From Homalodisca vitripennis (lineage: Eukaryota; Arthropoda; Insecta; Hemiptera; Cicadellidae), in assembly GCF_021130785.1 (NCBI RefSeq), contig NW_025777469.1, positions 1 to 64,000 on the forward strand: DNA of 64,000 nucleotides. Direction: 5' to 3'. Positions 25,316-36,639 of the stretch are shown piece after piece. Every line of letters begins with the position of its first letter. Within the stretch, counting starts at the first letter, position 1. The notes under the pieces are model-generated. The model was not told the DNA's origin. It saw nothing but the letters and a program-made list of their open reading frames with translations, and did no database searches. A program made the translations under genes and the position numbers.

Positions 25316-28300
25316 ACTCGGTCTTAAAATTCACACTGAGGTCGTGCTATTCCCTGGAAGCAAAACTCCTTCTAAGGTGTATTTAGAAGTTGTATACTGG
25401 TATTTTATTATTCAGCTAGTTACACAATTGACGAAACACAGAACTTAGGACGATCCCTACATCACTACTACCTCCTCCGACCACACATACAAAGTTGTCT
25501 AGAGACATCACTTTGACTCCGCAATCAAGTCCAAACTGAAGCTGTAGAATTTACTTGCTGGTATTCAGTCTCAAAGTTTCACACTTTATGGTACGATACT
25601 CAAAACAATATCCACAACAAGACAAAAGAGAATCAACAATAGATTGCCCTACAATAGACAAAGCAATAAACTTATGATTTTTTCCAGGCCACTTCAAACT
25701 CCGCTTATAGAGGCAGAGTACTCTCGAAACTCATTTTCCACAATTCTATTAACTATGCCAAAACATGAGCATTGGGAAAAAGGTACCCATGCTATCAAAT
25801 GATTTTTCTAACATTTAGAAATATAATGTAAAGCTAACCCAACTTTGACTGAGTTTTTCATAAAACACTTAGAACTGTGGCATTTACAGCATACCTAACT
25901 CTAAAAACTACATAGACTCAAAATTATTACAAGTTGGATATTTTTACCGATAAAAAATAGCCCTACTAAAAAAAAGATTGTAAGGAAAGCCACAACAGCC
26001 AAAAACAAGATTGAAAAAAGCTAATATCTCAAATGCAGAAACTTTTATTCAGTAGGGAGTGCTAAAAGCCTTTGAGTGTGATAACATACCTAAGATAGAA
26101 AAGAATATCCTGTTTGAATACAAATTCTACATTCCATTATCGAGGATTAATACCATCGAGTACAAGTGTCTATTTCCCATAGATCATGCAAATCACCACT
26201 TTTCCTGGAGGAATTTCTCTGTCCCTGGTCACACCATTAAATTTTCTTTCCTGTTTCACTGCCTCTTATTTTCCAACATTACTTTTAGAGTCCACACATA
26301 TTTCCATCAACTTATTATCGTCTTCAAGGGATTAGCATTCTAACACATTTGCTGTGGGAGGCTGGAATTCCAGCCCTCTACTTCACCCGAACCTAACAAA
26401 CATATTTTCAGCCACATATGCCACCCCAATAGCCACTAAAACCACAGAAAACTCTTTACTTCAACCCTAAAGATACTGTACTTATAAAAAATTAGGAGCA
26501 ATGGAAAATATAGGAAAGCACATTCCATAATCGGCATGCAGATATGCAATAATTTTTTCTTGTATGATTGTCAGATGAATAGTGATCTATAGTAAGTATA
26601 TTTTCACTCTCAAAGTTATGTCACTTAACAATAATTATTGTCTATTCATCTTGTCAGTTATGAATTATTGTGAGAAACTGTGTGACAATGTTCCCTTATA
26701 TCACAGTAAATAAATAAATAAATATAAATGAGTTCTAAATTACTTAGTTATTCACCTAATTGTAGGTATTCCATTAATACTTAAAAAATGGTACAAGATA
26801 TAAGTGCAAGTTTTCAACAAATTAACACTAGAAATGACACGAGCAAGTTAACTGATGGTCGTAACCACACATATGAGGTGGCAGCTGTCAGTCAACTGAT
26901 GAAAATGTAATACTTGTGTTTAGTTAACGATTCATGTTTGAAACTTAGACAAACCCAAATAAATGTTTCAACAACCTCACAAAATATGAAATTCAAGCTT
27001 TTGTTTTCATGTATAACTGAATAATGTTTATATTTACAAAATGTAATAAAAAAGGCAAAATCATTTATAGGACACAATATTTCCGCTTCTTGAGCTGTCC
27101 AGATGATGAAATTGCTCAACACTGAAAAACTGCCAAAAGTGTTACTTTTGTATACAATTCTAATTAGCTTCAATGTAAAGTACTGTTTCTGTATGTATGT
27201 ATTTCATGTTTATTATTATAACACAATTTATATTACCTGCTAAATTTATTACTGTTTGTATAACTGTTCCGGTGTAAAATAAATATTCTTTTTAAGTAAG
27301 GGGAGCTAAAAACTAAATGCAACCAATGGTCTATCTCTTTTAGTTTACTGTCTGCATGTTCTTTTTTTTATACCAGTAAAGTTATATAACTCAAATTTGG
27401 TACAACGATTATCCTTGCAGTCTAAAATATTATATCATCATATTACGTTTCAAGATGATGAACGGTTGACGTTTTTGAAGCTTAATACTGTAAAACTAAA
27501 AACATTATGACAATTTTTGAAGAATGATAAGAGGTGCTAAATTTAATTACAAACATACACCTAGATCATAAAAATTAGTCAATAAATAACGTAGATATAA
27601 GATTCTGACAGTTGTAATGCAAAGTTAATGATGCTGTAAACGTGTAAACAATGAAAACTTTCCAGCTCTTTTTTCGAAATAAAAGTGTAAAATTAAGAGA
27701 TTAATCAATAATTATAACTTTATTACCACAACTAAAAACTATGGGAAATTCATGATTATAATGTATAGCACTATGGAATTCAGGCATTACATGTATATTT
27801 TATTTTAACATGGATTTAGTGTACTTCTATGTACTGAAATAGACCTAGCTTCCTGGCTACCACTTTTAATGTTCATGATTTGATGTAAGTGGTATACTCA
27901 TACGTAAGCGTATATAGGGGGGGAGGGATTTGGGGAGTTATAACCCCCTTTTGATAAAATATTCAAGGTATATTTTAAAGTGCCTATTACACTGAAATTA
28001 TACTTGTAATCGAACCATGTCTCATTGTTCAGTTTCATTTTTTATTTGTTTTTGATATTTTATCCATAACAGTAGGCAGACAGTATGACACAAAACTTAG
28101 GTTTAGTGTTTTATTCAGAATGAAGAGTCCAGGTGCAACCAATAGAGGTTGAGAAACACAATAAAAACCAGCCTCCGTCGCACACTTCCCATGCTTCGAG
28201 CGAGGGAGATTGAGAGTAATTGAAATGAACGCCTACTGCCACATCACTTGTAACGGCTAATTTGTAATAGTCTTAACATCAATCATATCTCTATTGTTGT

Positions 28301-30323
28301 TTACTGTTTTGTTATAGTGATTTTTGTTAATAATAAGTGCTGACAGTGTTAGTAGTAATGAAAAAATAGAAATACAAGATTTTGCGACTGTACTATTTTT
28401 ACATCTTTCATTTCATTTGCAATTACTGTTACACTTTTCGGTCAGTTTCTACCAAAACTGTGTATGGTAGACAATTCTACAGAAAATTTAAGACATACAA
28501 AATTACAAGTTTATCAAAACTTGTTTTTTTTGTTAACCTACATATAGAAATAAAATGATTGCTGATATGTCAAAAGTTATGCAATGATGCATTTAATTGA
28601 TTTTATAACATTATAATAAAAAACGCTTTATTAGCAATAAATGTTGAGCTCATATTCAAATATTTTTGAGAACTTCATGCAAATTTTATATACCTATCCA
28701 ACTTACCCACAATATCCAAATTTGTTCCTAAATAATAGTAAACTATAATATAAAAGTTTTTATTTTAAGAGTGAAATTATTCAAGACCAAAGTATAGAAT
28801 TAAATTTGCATAAATATTTTTATTTTAGTTTCTACAGTTCTAATTATGACCTGGAATTTTAAACACATTGTCGTTGTTAAGAACACAATTAATACAATGA
28901 AAAAATTTTTTTTTAAAAATAGGGGAGTGAGAGTGTTAAAATACTATCTGCCCAAAAACTATCCTCTACAACTCACTTAGCCTACAGCCAAAGACCCCAG
29001 ATTAAACAGAAGACCATGTGGAACAAAAATTATATTAAAATGCTGAAGAAAACAAATCCTCAGAAAACTACACCATACCTCAGTCTTGACTCAAGTATTC
29101 TACCTTAAGCAACCCTGTTAGTCTGCGGTCAACGATTTCAAAAGCCTTAATTGCCTCAAAAGATTCAAATTGTGCTCATTTTGACTAAGCAGAAGTTACA
29201 GCTTATTGAAGAAATAAAGAAACAGCAGAAATTGTGAAGGGATTACGATGAAACCCAAATTGAGATTGAGAGAAATGACTTTGTGCATGAAAACCCAAAA
29301 TTAGATAACCAAAGTAACAAAATATTGTGCTTTATAAATATTTAACTAGAAGTTTGTATTTAGTCTAATTTTCATCGCCATGCTGGACTGTGTGTCTGAA
29401 GCATCTATGCATTGATGTCAACTGGTGTTAAAAAACAAAATTAGCCTATTTATTTTATTTGTCATGATTTAGCCTAATTGTGAGTTGTAGTAAAAAGTAT
29501 ACAGTAAAAAACTATATATATATACGCCAGTACCTTTTTATCATGGATGGTATGGTTTTAAATAAAAGCATTTAATGTCTATGCATATAATTTAAATAGT
29601 AAATAAAATAAAATAAATACACTCCCGTTCTCAAGTAAAAGATATATCCAAAGAGCCCATTTTATAATCTATAAATTCACGGTGAAAGATGGAGGATGTG
29701 TTATAAAAGATACACAATCTTTCAGAGCCCAGTTTTTCTTATTTTTATGTGTTATTTGGATGGTCCTCCAACAAGTTTCAGGCTACTTAAGTTATAACCG
29801 TTTTGTGAGACACAAAATAAGAATAACATGTTCTCAGAAGCTGTCAATGTTGCAATTTTTTAATATTACAGCATTTAAAAATACTTTCAGGGAAATGTCC
29901 CTGGGCCGTAGCTTGACTAGGAGGTATGGAAACACCAAACTTTTGGGTAGTGGTACCTACGCACTCTCTGATTACACAACCTAGATAGCCTATGTGCTCA
30001 CTGAGTTTGTTGATACAATTTAGGGATACACTATGCACATGTGAAGGTCACAGAAATCATCAAATGTAAACAGTGTGTGTCTGTGCTGTGTGTGTTTTCG
30101 TTAAACATTTTTTAATCATAAAAAAGTGCTTTTGAATAAATGAAACTACACTCCATTATTCAGAGACCCATAAGTAGTAATGATGTGAATGATAAATTCA
30201 ATCAAATGACTAGAATGTGATATAAACAGCTTTCGGTAAGTACGTTAGTTAGTTTGAAACTGTTTCGTAAAAACATGCAATGTTAATTCATTGTATCCAT
30301 GCAGTAAATCTTTGTATACTTAC
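25316..30323. other. Intron-like non-coding sequence of OPA3 unit 2
   Basis: About 5 kb with no supportable exon. Around 29150-29320 a polar, partly open + strand reading (KLQLIEEIKKQQKL, then ETQIEIERNDF) may be a relict coding piece, unassigned. Confidence 0.35.
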
Positions 30324-30440
30324 AATGTGTTGGAGTCATGTACATATACGTCCTACAAACAAACTTCCTGTTGTTTTAATTTGTAAATTGATTTGTTTAC
30401 TTGTCTTAAAACAAAATCTCAATAACCACCACCTTCTTTT
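30324..30440 (-). pseudogene. OPA3: OPA3 first exon relict, unit 2, type 1
   Basis: The - strand shows a decayed version of exon A: LRQVNKSI in place of LKQLSKPI, then R-T-Y-M-Y-M-T-P-T-H in place of RTYICMPPAQ, followed by a still good donor T|GTAAGT in the same phase. Stops interrupt it, and the 5' third including the ATG is missing, replaced by unrelated sequence (a SINE-like piece) beyond about 30440. It is no longer coding. Confidence 0.55.
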
Positions 30441-30529
30441 TATTTTATTTATTTATAAGGGGGCTCTTTCTATGCCAATGGCATTTTAATTGATGATACT
30501 AAACAGTTTTAAGGAGAGGCGATTGAAAC

Positions 30530-30620
30530 CAACTTACAAATATTTATTGACATCCCTGGGAATTAAACCCGTGACCTCTAGGTTAGAGAGCCACAGACTT
30601 ACCCCTATGTTATGGTAAAA
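30530..30620 (-). mobile_element. Possible tRNA-derived SINE head
   Basis: The - strand reads ...GTGGCTCTCTAACC...GGTCACGGGTTTAATTCCC, which resembles a Pol III A-box/B-box tRNA-like head (B box usually GGTTCGAATCC). It lies where the 5' part of OPA3 exon C has been lost. Confidence 0.35.
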
Positions 30621-30652
30621 GTCTTTAATCCTTCTAAATTAAAATAACTGAT

Positions 30653-32550
30653 TACAGTATAATAAACGACCACCAACACAATTGGATTATGATTATCGAT
30701 TATAAATATTGATACTATCGAATACGACATTTGACCTATACATATTCATAACTAATCATTGCTAGCTTTCTTTATTTAGATTAGTGACGTAATTAACAGC
30801 TGTTGCTAGTGACGTCCATTACCAGCTGTTATTTCGTCTATGTAGGAGAAGGCTTGTGACGACAGGCACAATGGCGATGAACATGCAGATATCGGCTCAA
30901 AATAATTTTATAAACAAACAGCAATGTTTTTAAATTGTTACTAGATAATGCTTTAAATCTGAATTGTACAATTTGTATTGACGAGATGAAATTTAGAATT
31001 AAAGGTGAAAATAACAAGAAAAGAACAAACATGACTTATCTAAAAATGATTTTGAGGATTCTTTTTTCCTCTTTCTTCTTTTTTTGAACATTCTAAATTT
31101 TGTTACGAATATAACGAAACATCATGTACTATTTTAGTAGAAATAAAAAAAATGTGAGGTACTTTGGGATTATACCGACCCACACCAGTATGAAGAACAC
31201 AAAAATAGAAATTTATAGAAACAAAACATGATAGAACGAAAAAACAACTCTTCAATTACAAAATTACAAACTTACAAGCATTTCCAGGTATTGTGATCGG
31301 TATTGTTGTCGCTGTTATCTTATCTTTCTCGAGAATCCTGATTACGGCAGGCCGCGCGGCATCACGTGATTTGCACGGTACATCATTGCCTTTCCATTAC
31401 AATTCAATTTATATTTCTGATTAGCCCCTCTAGAATTTGATATTTTACTGATAGGTACTATCTCGAGGGATGTTTTTCTTTCGTCGACATCAGCGCGGGG
31501 CAGCACCGAAGGTGCTGTCGAAGCCCGCGCTGATGGCCGGAGGCACTCGCATTTTGGGTGGCGGAATGTGATCAAGAATAAAAACAAGTTTTGAGTGTTT
31601 TTTTTAATAAAAAGTTTAGTTTGGTAAATGTTTGTTTTTGTTGAATTTTTGTGTTTGGAGAAATGTAGAGGTAAAACACGGAAGTACAACAAAGCGATGC
31701 ACCAGCTGAACGGGCGGCGAGACTCTGCAATCACGTTATCTACTAGACGCTCGACTTTGACCTCTGTCTGAGGATGGGGAGGTGTTTGCGATAAGACAAT
31801 TCCTGTTTTATATTGACGAAATATTGTTCTACTACGCTAATCTAGTAATCAGTAGAAACGAAATGTGAAATAACGATTCATGTCTGGGTGTGGTCGGTAT
31901 AAATCCCAAAGTACCAAATGTGACTTTTAATTGTGAATGATCTTACTTTTGATGGCATCAGTACCTGCAGAAATAGCATTTCAGATTGGCTAAAGTAATC
32001 GTAAGTACTACGCTGCTTAAACGAACGTTGTTTAAATATAGTTTTGTTATTTTATGCAATCTGAAACAAATACATTTATTTTACATATAAAGGTATAGCT
32101 TCACCATAATATGATTTTAAAGGCATAAAACTTAATTCAGTTCACTCTAAATTAATTCAAAGTAAAATTGTGTTTTGAAATACATTTAAAATTAAAATCA
32201 TGTGTTTCGTTATTGACTAATAGTGGCAAGAACAGTGACGTACGCGTTCATTTCACAAGTAGTCACGTTTATCCTTGAAAATACGTAAGGTAATTAAATG
32301 TTATTTTAATTATATATTTTATTTTAATTTGTAAATTATATTAATATGTATACTTTAATTTCTATAATTGAAAACAAGCAAAACCATATTGTTCTCTGAA
32401 ATATCTACTACGTTATTTGTTCCGACATTTGGTTTTAGTCTTTGAAAGTTTGCTTTCTGTCGTTAGGATAGTCATGAATAGCGATGAATCGAATCATTTG
32501 ATAATCATAATCCGATTGAGTTGGTGGCCGCTTATTATATTGCAGCCAAA
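30653..32550. mobile_element. TIR element, copy 2, inverse orientation, with a nested hAT MITE
   Basis: Ends TACAGTATAATAAACGACC and GGCCGCTTATTATATTGCA. The outer 400-600 bp on each side align, inverted, with copy 1 (17644-18663), for example ...TTTATTTAGA.TAGTGACGT... and ...AACAATATGGTTT.... It is longer than copy 1, mainly because of the nested element at 31158-31915. Confidence 0.7.
31158..31915. mobile_element. hAT-type MITE with 8-bp target duplication
   Basis: The 758-bp element begins GGTACTTTGGGATTATACCG and ends inversely CGGTATAAATCCCAAAGTACC, flanked by AAATGTGA at 31150-31157 and 31916-31923. An 8-bp duplication is typical of the hAT superfamily. The 130-codon frame inside (- strand, 31734-31342) has no transposase motif; it spans a GC-rich hairpin-like segment around 31490-31545. 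Confidence 0.8.
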
Positions 32551-33324
32551 AAACTATTATAATTTGTCTAGGGCCTTGCCAAGATATTTCTTTTTCTTAA
32601 TGAAAGCTTCAAAATAGAATCATAAACATTTTATAACCATGTTCAGTAACCATAGTTTATTAAGGCTACAGTTCCATCAGTTGTTTTTAAATGAATATTT
32701 TTATTAGGTAACCATTATCTCTAATCAACTACAATTATTAAAGAGAAATTTTCAATACTATGAAAATTCAGTATAAATACTTAGGCTTATGTATCCTACA
32801 TAAGAACAATCTTACAACTAAAGCTACATAGGCTACCCAGAGAAATATTAAATCAATGGTGTATGGATTAAAGTTTGTAAGGCAAAACATTACACACATA
32901 TTCTTACCATATTTGAATTGAGTAATAATGGTGAAGTCCATCGGGTAGAGTAGGGTAATTGGACCCGATTTTTTATATCGAAATTATCAAATGATACATA
33001 ATTACTATAGCCTACACATTGATATAATCAACCCATAGTAATTAATATGAAAAATAAATAAACCATCTGTACCAACTAACTGTATAGCATTTTTGTATTA
33101 TAAATGCGATTTGTTCTATAAGTAACTTATTTTAAACAAAAGATAGTTAACTTTAGAAAACTATACAAAATAAAAAATTATTACTGTTTCTCGGTTTCAA
33201 GATGTTTGTTTTGTATTTCCGTTTTCTTTTCTATTTAATTGTCATTTTTCTTATCACCTGTCTTAATTTTATGGTTTGATTAATGATTATGGTTCCTTTA
33301 TTATTTATGACATTATGTAATTGT

Positions 33325-33432
33325 TTAACACATTGACTACGGCGTAGTTTCACCCCGCTCTAGCAAGTGGCTACACCACACTGAAACAGTAAAAAGCGGT
33401 CCCCGGTGACCGCGCCGCACCCAATGTGTTAA
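33325..33432. mobile_element. TTAA-flanked mini-MITE, 100 bp
   Basis: TTAA at 33325-33328 and 33429-33432. The inverted ends are CACATTGACTACGGCG and CACATTGGGTGCGGCG. It is GC-rich, unlike its surroundings. The homologous site in the copy at 18.7-19.2 kb has a single TTAA (GTTTAAACTATTTC). Confidence 0.8.
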
Positions 33433-33454
33433 ACTATTTCTATTAACTTGAAAC

Positions 33455-34025
33455 GGGGAGGGTACGATAAGCAGACCCGGTTTTTTATATCGAAATTGGC
33501 AAACGATATTACTAAACCATAACAATCGATATAATCAATCAATACTGATTAATTATTTTGGAAAGTTAACTTAAATAATCTATATCAACAGCTGTAAACA
33601 CTTTCAAATAATACACGTAAGCTAATATTTTAATTTTACACAAGTAACATTTGATCATTAAAAATGGCAGCCAATTTTAGAAAAATACACGACATTGCTT
33701 TGAAAAATGATAAGACATATTTTACGTGGTTTCAACATGTTGGGACTCGTACCAAAAAACCCATTATGTGAAATTTGTGGGAAAAAAACAACTGTAACTG
33801 TGAGAGGAGCAAATATGGTTGTCTTTAGTTTTCCTAATTTTTGTTATAATAATTTGTTTAACCATTTTAAATATTAAATTACTATTTTAATATAAAACAT
33901 ATGATTGTTATTGAGGACTATACTTTTATATCGATTGATGGTCTAGGAATTGAGATACGAATATTAGGTATCGATGATTACATTCTTCGATATAAAAAAC
34001 CGGGGCCGCTTATCGTACCCTACCC
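33455..34025 (+). mobile_element. Merlin-like element A (571 bp), 8-bp target duplication
   Basis: Flanked by CTTGAAAC at 33447-33454 and 34026-34033. Inverted ends: GGGGAGGGTACGATAAGC and GGGTAGGGTACGATAAGC, then CGG-type ...GGTTTTTTATATCGAA. Inside, on the + strand from ATG 33664, is MAANFRKIHDIALKNDKTYF followed by a frameshift and then LVPKNPLCEICGKK, the N-terminal zinc-ribbon start of an ISXO2/Merlin-like transposase. The catalytic part is absent. Confidence 0.7.
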
Positions 34026-34304
34026 CTTGAAACATGTGACAAATTTAGTATTTTACGTATGTTGATATCGATTGATAGTTCTGTTATTAGATGTATAAAG
34101 TATCTATGTTAGTAATAAGCGATATAAAAACCAGATCCGCTTACCGTACTCTGCCCATTTTTTATTTGGGATTAAACAATTAACATGTAACTCTAATCAT
34201 TAATTTCATGCACAGACACATGGATATTTATAGATTAACTTGGAGGATGTGTGAGGATTATGTTGAGGATATTTCACAATAAGGACATCAACGGGACATG
34301 TCAA

Positions 34305-34929
34305 GGGTACGGTCCAATAAGCGGACCCGGTTTTTTATATCGAAGAATATAATCATCGATACCTAATATTCGCATATCGAATCATAGACTATCAATCGAT
34401 ATAAAAGTAATAACAATCATATGTTTAAATTAAAATGTGAATTTAATGATAACAAATAATAAATGAACATAACCAAAATCAGGGAAACTCATAACTTTAA
34501 CTAAATGAAACAGAACGAAAACGTTTTTACTAAAGTTGTGTCCACCATTACCTTTTTTTTGCATCTGAAGACGGCCATGTTAGCTCCTCTGACAGTTACA
34601 TTTGTTAACTTTCCACAAATATCACATAATGGATTCTTAGGTACTAACCCAACATCCTGAAGCCATAAAAAACATATTTTATCGTCTTTTAAAGCAATTT
34701 CGTGAAGCTTCCTAAGATTGACGGCCATTTTAATACACAATGGTACGTGAAATTTAAAATATTACCTTAATTGTATTATTTGAAAGTGTTTACAGCTGTT
34801 CATATAGATTATTTAAGTTGTTAAAAATAATTCATCAGTATCGATTGATTATATCGATGGTTATGATTAAGTAATATCGTTTGCCAATTTCGATATAAAA
34901 AAACCGGGTCCGCTTATTGGACCGTACCC
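34305..34929 (-). mobile_element. Merlin-like element B (625 bp), 8-bp target duplication
   Basis: Flanked by CATGTCAA at 34297-34304 and 34930-34937. The perfect-looking ends GGGTACGGTCCAATAAGCGG continue ACCCGGTTTTTTATATCG on both sides. It is an inverse homologue of element A over most of its length. It carries the open frame listed at 34501-34740. Confidence 0.75.
34501..34740 (-). CDS. 79-residue Merlin/ISXO2-like N-terminal fragment
   Basis: MAVNLRKLHEIALKDDKICF, then WLQDVGLVPKNPLCDICGK and VTVRGANMAVFRCKKK, then an unrelated-looking end. Seen: a C-x2-C pair (CDIC) and one later Cys before a basic run, as at the start of IS1016/ISXO2-type transposases. The DDE catalytic core is missing, so this cannot transpose by itself. 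The frame is intact while the homologous frame in element A has a shift. Whether it is translated is unknown. Confidence 0.5.
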   Translation of the reverse strand: MCIKMAVNLRKLHEIALKDDKICFLWLQDVGLVPKNPLCDICGKLTNVTVRGANMAVFRCKKKVMVDTTLVKTFSFCFI

Positions 34930-35174
34930 CATGTCAACAGCCAAAATAAAGATAATAATTCATAAATAAAATCAGTTGTAAGAATCAATAAAATGTAAGA
35001 AATTGCTAAGAATTTTTCAATCATTTTCCCTAAACTAAATATTTAGATGAGAAATCTTAGTGAGGGATACACTAAATAATTTAATGCAATGCTCATGTCA
35101 AAAATTTTTAAGTTTGAAACTAAAATATTAATATTTTTAATATACACGTGGATTCTTAAAACTTAAAAACTCAC

Positions 35175-35316
35175 ATTGAGCAGGAGGCATACAAATGACT
35201 CTGCTGAACCAAGGATGTTGCTTGGCATTTTTCGCGATTGCATTTGCTAAAGGTTTACTTATTTGTCTAATAAGAAGAGCACCCAACTTAGCTACGGGGA
35301 ATGCTCCCACAACCAT
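35175..35316 (-). CDS. OPA3: OPA3 first exon, unit 2, type 2 (intact)
   Basis: ATG at 35316. The exon reads [20 protein letters not shown] and then [19 protein letters not shown], ending ICMPPAQ: 47 residues plus one base, with no stop. The donor is CAAT|GTGAGT, phase 1. This is the canonical OPA3 N-terminus (MVVGAFP.AKLG..L.RQ.SKP.AN). Joined to the exon at 24744 it gives Q-F-YNWCEVRM, the family's usual continuation. The intron to that exon is about 10.4 kb and holds first exon C and a nest of transposons. The exon is clean, but the only downstream last exon carries indels, so whether a full protein is made is uncertain. Confidence 0.8.
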
Positions 35317-35640
35317 CTTAAAAACCTACAGCTTCAAACACCAAACAATTTTACCCAAACTTATAACCACAATTCACTAACGCATATCAAAAACACCTGC
35401 GACCAGTAGAGTGTGTGACCGCCCGGCGCCCGAACGCACAGCTGACAGTTTCTTCTTTCAAACCAAAGCAGAAGCTACCAAATGTTGACACGAGCTCCTC
35501 CAGTTTGTTTTCAATGGGGTGATCGTGACAGGCGGAGAGGAAAGAGTGGGGGCAGAGCCGAGCAGTACCGATAAATCCCGAACAATTCCTGACAAACCCT
35601 GTACATGCGGCTGATAGCGACCTCAGTTCGGAACGGTTCT
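35317..35640 (-). promoter_or_regulatory. 5' flank of OPA3 first exon D, GC-richer patch
   Basis: The 300 bases upstream of the ATG at 35316 include a CpG-rich segment (35400-35450, GACCGCCCGGCGCCCG) that stands out from the AT-rich surroundings and may be a promoter/leader. Part of it (35480-35552) recurs inverted at 37745-37820, so it could equally be repeat DNA. Confidence 0.3.
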
Positions 35641-35657
35641 GATTTCTATTATCTTAC

Positions 35658-35755
35658 GAATTAATGAGTCGTTTTATATCCGAATTAATGAGTCGTTTTA
35701 TATCCGAATTAATGAGTCGTTTTATATCCGAATTAATGAGCTCGTTTTATATCCG
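35658..35755. repeat. Four tandem 24-bp repeats
   Basis: GAATTAATGAGTCGTTTTATATCC is repeated four times (shown here as unit of 24; the fourth has one extra base). Because 24 is a multiple of three, one + frame reads MSRFISEL three times. No gene is implied. Confidence 0.85.
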
Positions 35756-36639
35756 AACATATCTGCAAAAACATAGAAATTATATCGAATTAATTATATT
35801 AATATTGAACTTTCTTTATAACTCCAAAGATACTTTACAAAATGTGAGATGGTGCACAACGAATAAAATGTCATAATCTAGAATAGAATAGAAAAATTAT
35901 TTATTTTCTTGAAAATATGTACAATAGTTAAAATTATATAAACATCATTTATACCTTAAGCACAAACACAAACATTGCTCCTTAGTTGTAGACACAATTT
36001 ACATGAGAATAAAAATAAAACAATGTTACTTTTTATTAAAGAAATATGAACATGTCTTTTTTTATTTTTAATACAGCTAGGGTACATCAATAAACAAAAT
36101 TCAAGAAAACAAAAATAGGACCTCAAAAGGCAAAGGAACTGCCTGTGTAGAGGCTCCAACTTTCTTAGAAAAACAAAAGAAAACAACACTCAAGCAAATG
36201 AAATTAACAAATAAATTTCAAATACGATAAATCTACCCATTTAAACTAAGCTTTAATAAAACAAATTTGAATAAAAAACACATTATATAATTTTCAAAGT
36301 CTAAAGCTAATTCAGTATACATAAAATGCCATAAATATAAATTATAACCATATCCAGTTTATCTTTTTTGTGATATTGGAATATATTCAAATTAATAGGA
36401 CAAAAGCAACATATTATAATGTGGAGTCCTTAATTTGTAGTAAATAAATTAATAATTACTTAACCAAAAACATAATTATAGAAATATGACAAAATCAATG
36501 ACAACTACCTGACTTAAATACCTAACATAGCACGTGACATAATTAATAAATACAAAATTATCCTAATTATATTATATTACTGTACAGATTTATGATACAA
36601 TTATACAAATTTATACAATTTATTGAAGTCTGCCATTGT

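Larger units (their letters stand above)
32943..34156. mobile_element. Merlin-like MITE interrupted by two later insertions
   Basis: Ends GGGTAGAGTAGGGTAATTGG and (inverted) GGGCAGAGTACGGTAAGCGG. Its sequence follows the uninterrupted copy at 18717-19240, except for two inserts at 33325-33432 and 33455-34033, each flanked by a target duplication that is single in the other copy. Confidence 0.75.
14330..35316 (-). other. OPA3: OPA3 locus: two successive units, each with two alternative first exons and one last exon
   Basis: Seen on the - strand, 5' to 3': first exon D (35175-35316), first exon C (30324-30440), last exon (24197-24744), first exon B (19983-20139), first exon A (19522-19666), last exon (14330-14963). 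D and B share the ...WFSR.ICMPPA ending. A and C share RTY..M ending and similar downstream donors. This gives the same order (type 2, type 1, last exon) twice. Known: OPA3 is a small protein of mitochondria and/or peroxisomes, with an N-terminal targeting segment in exon 1. Inference: a tandem duplication of a gene that already had two alternative promoters/first exons. Splicing between units is also possible. Confidence 0.7.

Noticed and set aside
30541..30615. A true tRNA gene
   Set aside because: Only a B-box-like and a weak A-box-like segment are present; the cloverleaf cannot be completed, so it is at most a SINE head.
31342..31734. 130-codon - strand frame, one of the longest in the window
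   Set aside because: Lies wholly inside a non-autonomous hAT MITE, crosses its hairpin, and has no transposase motif.
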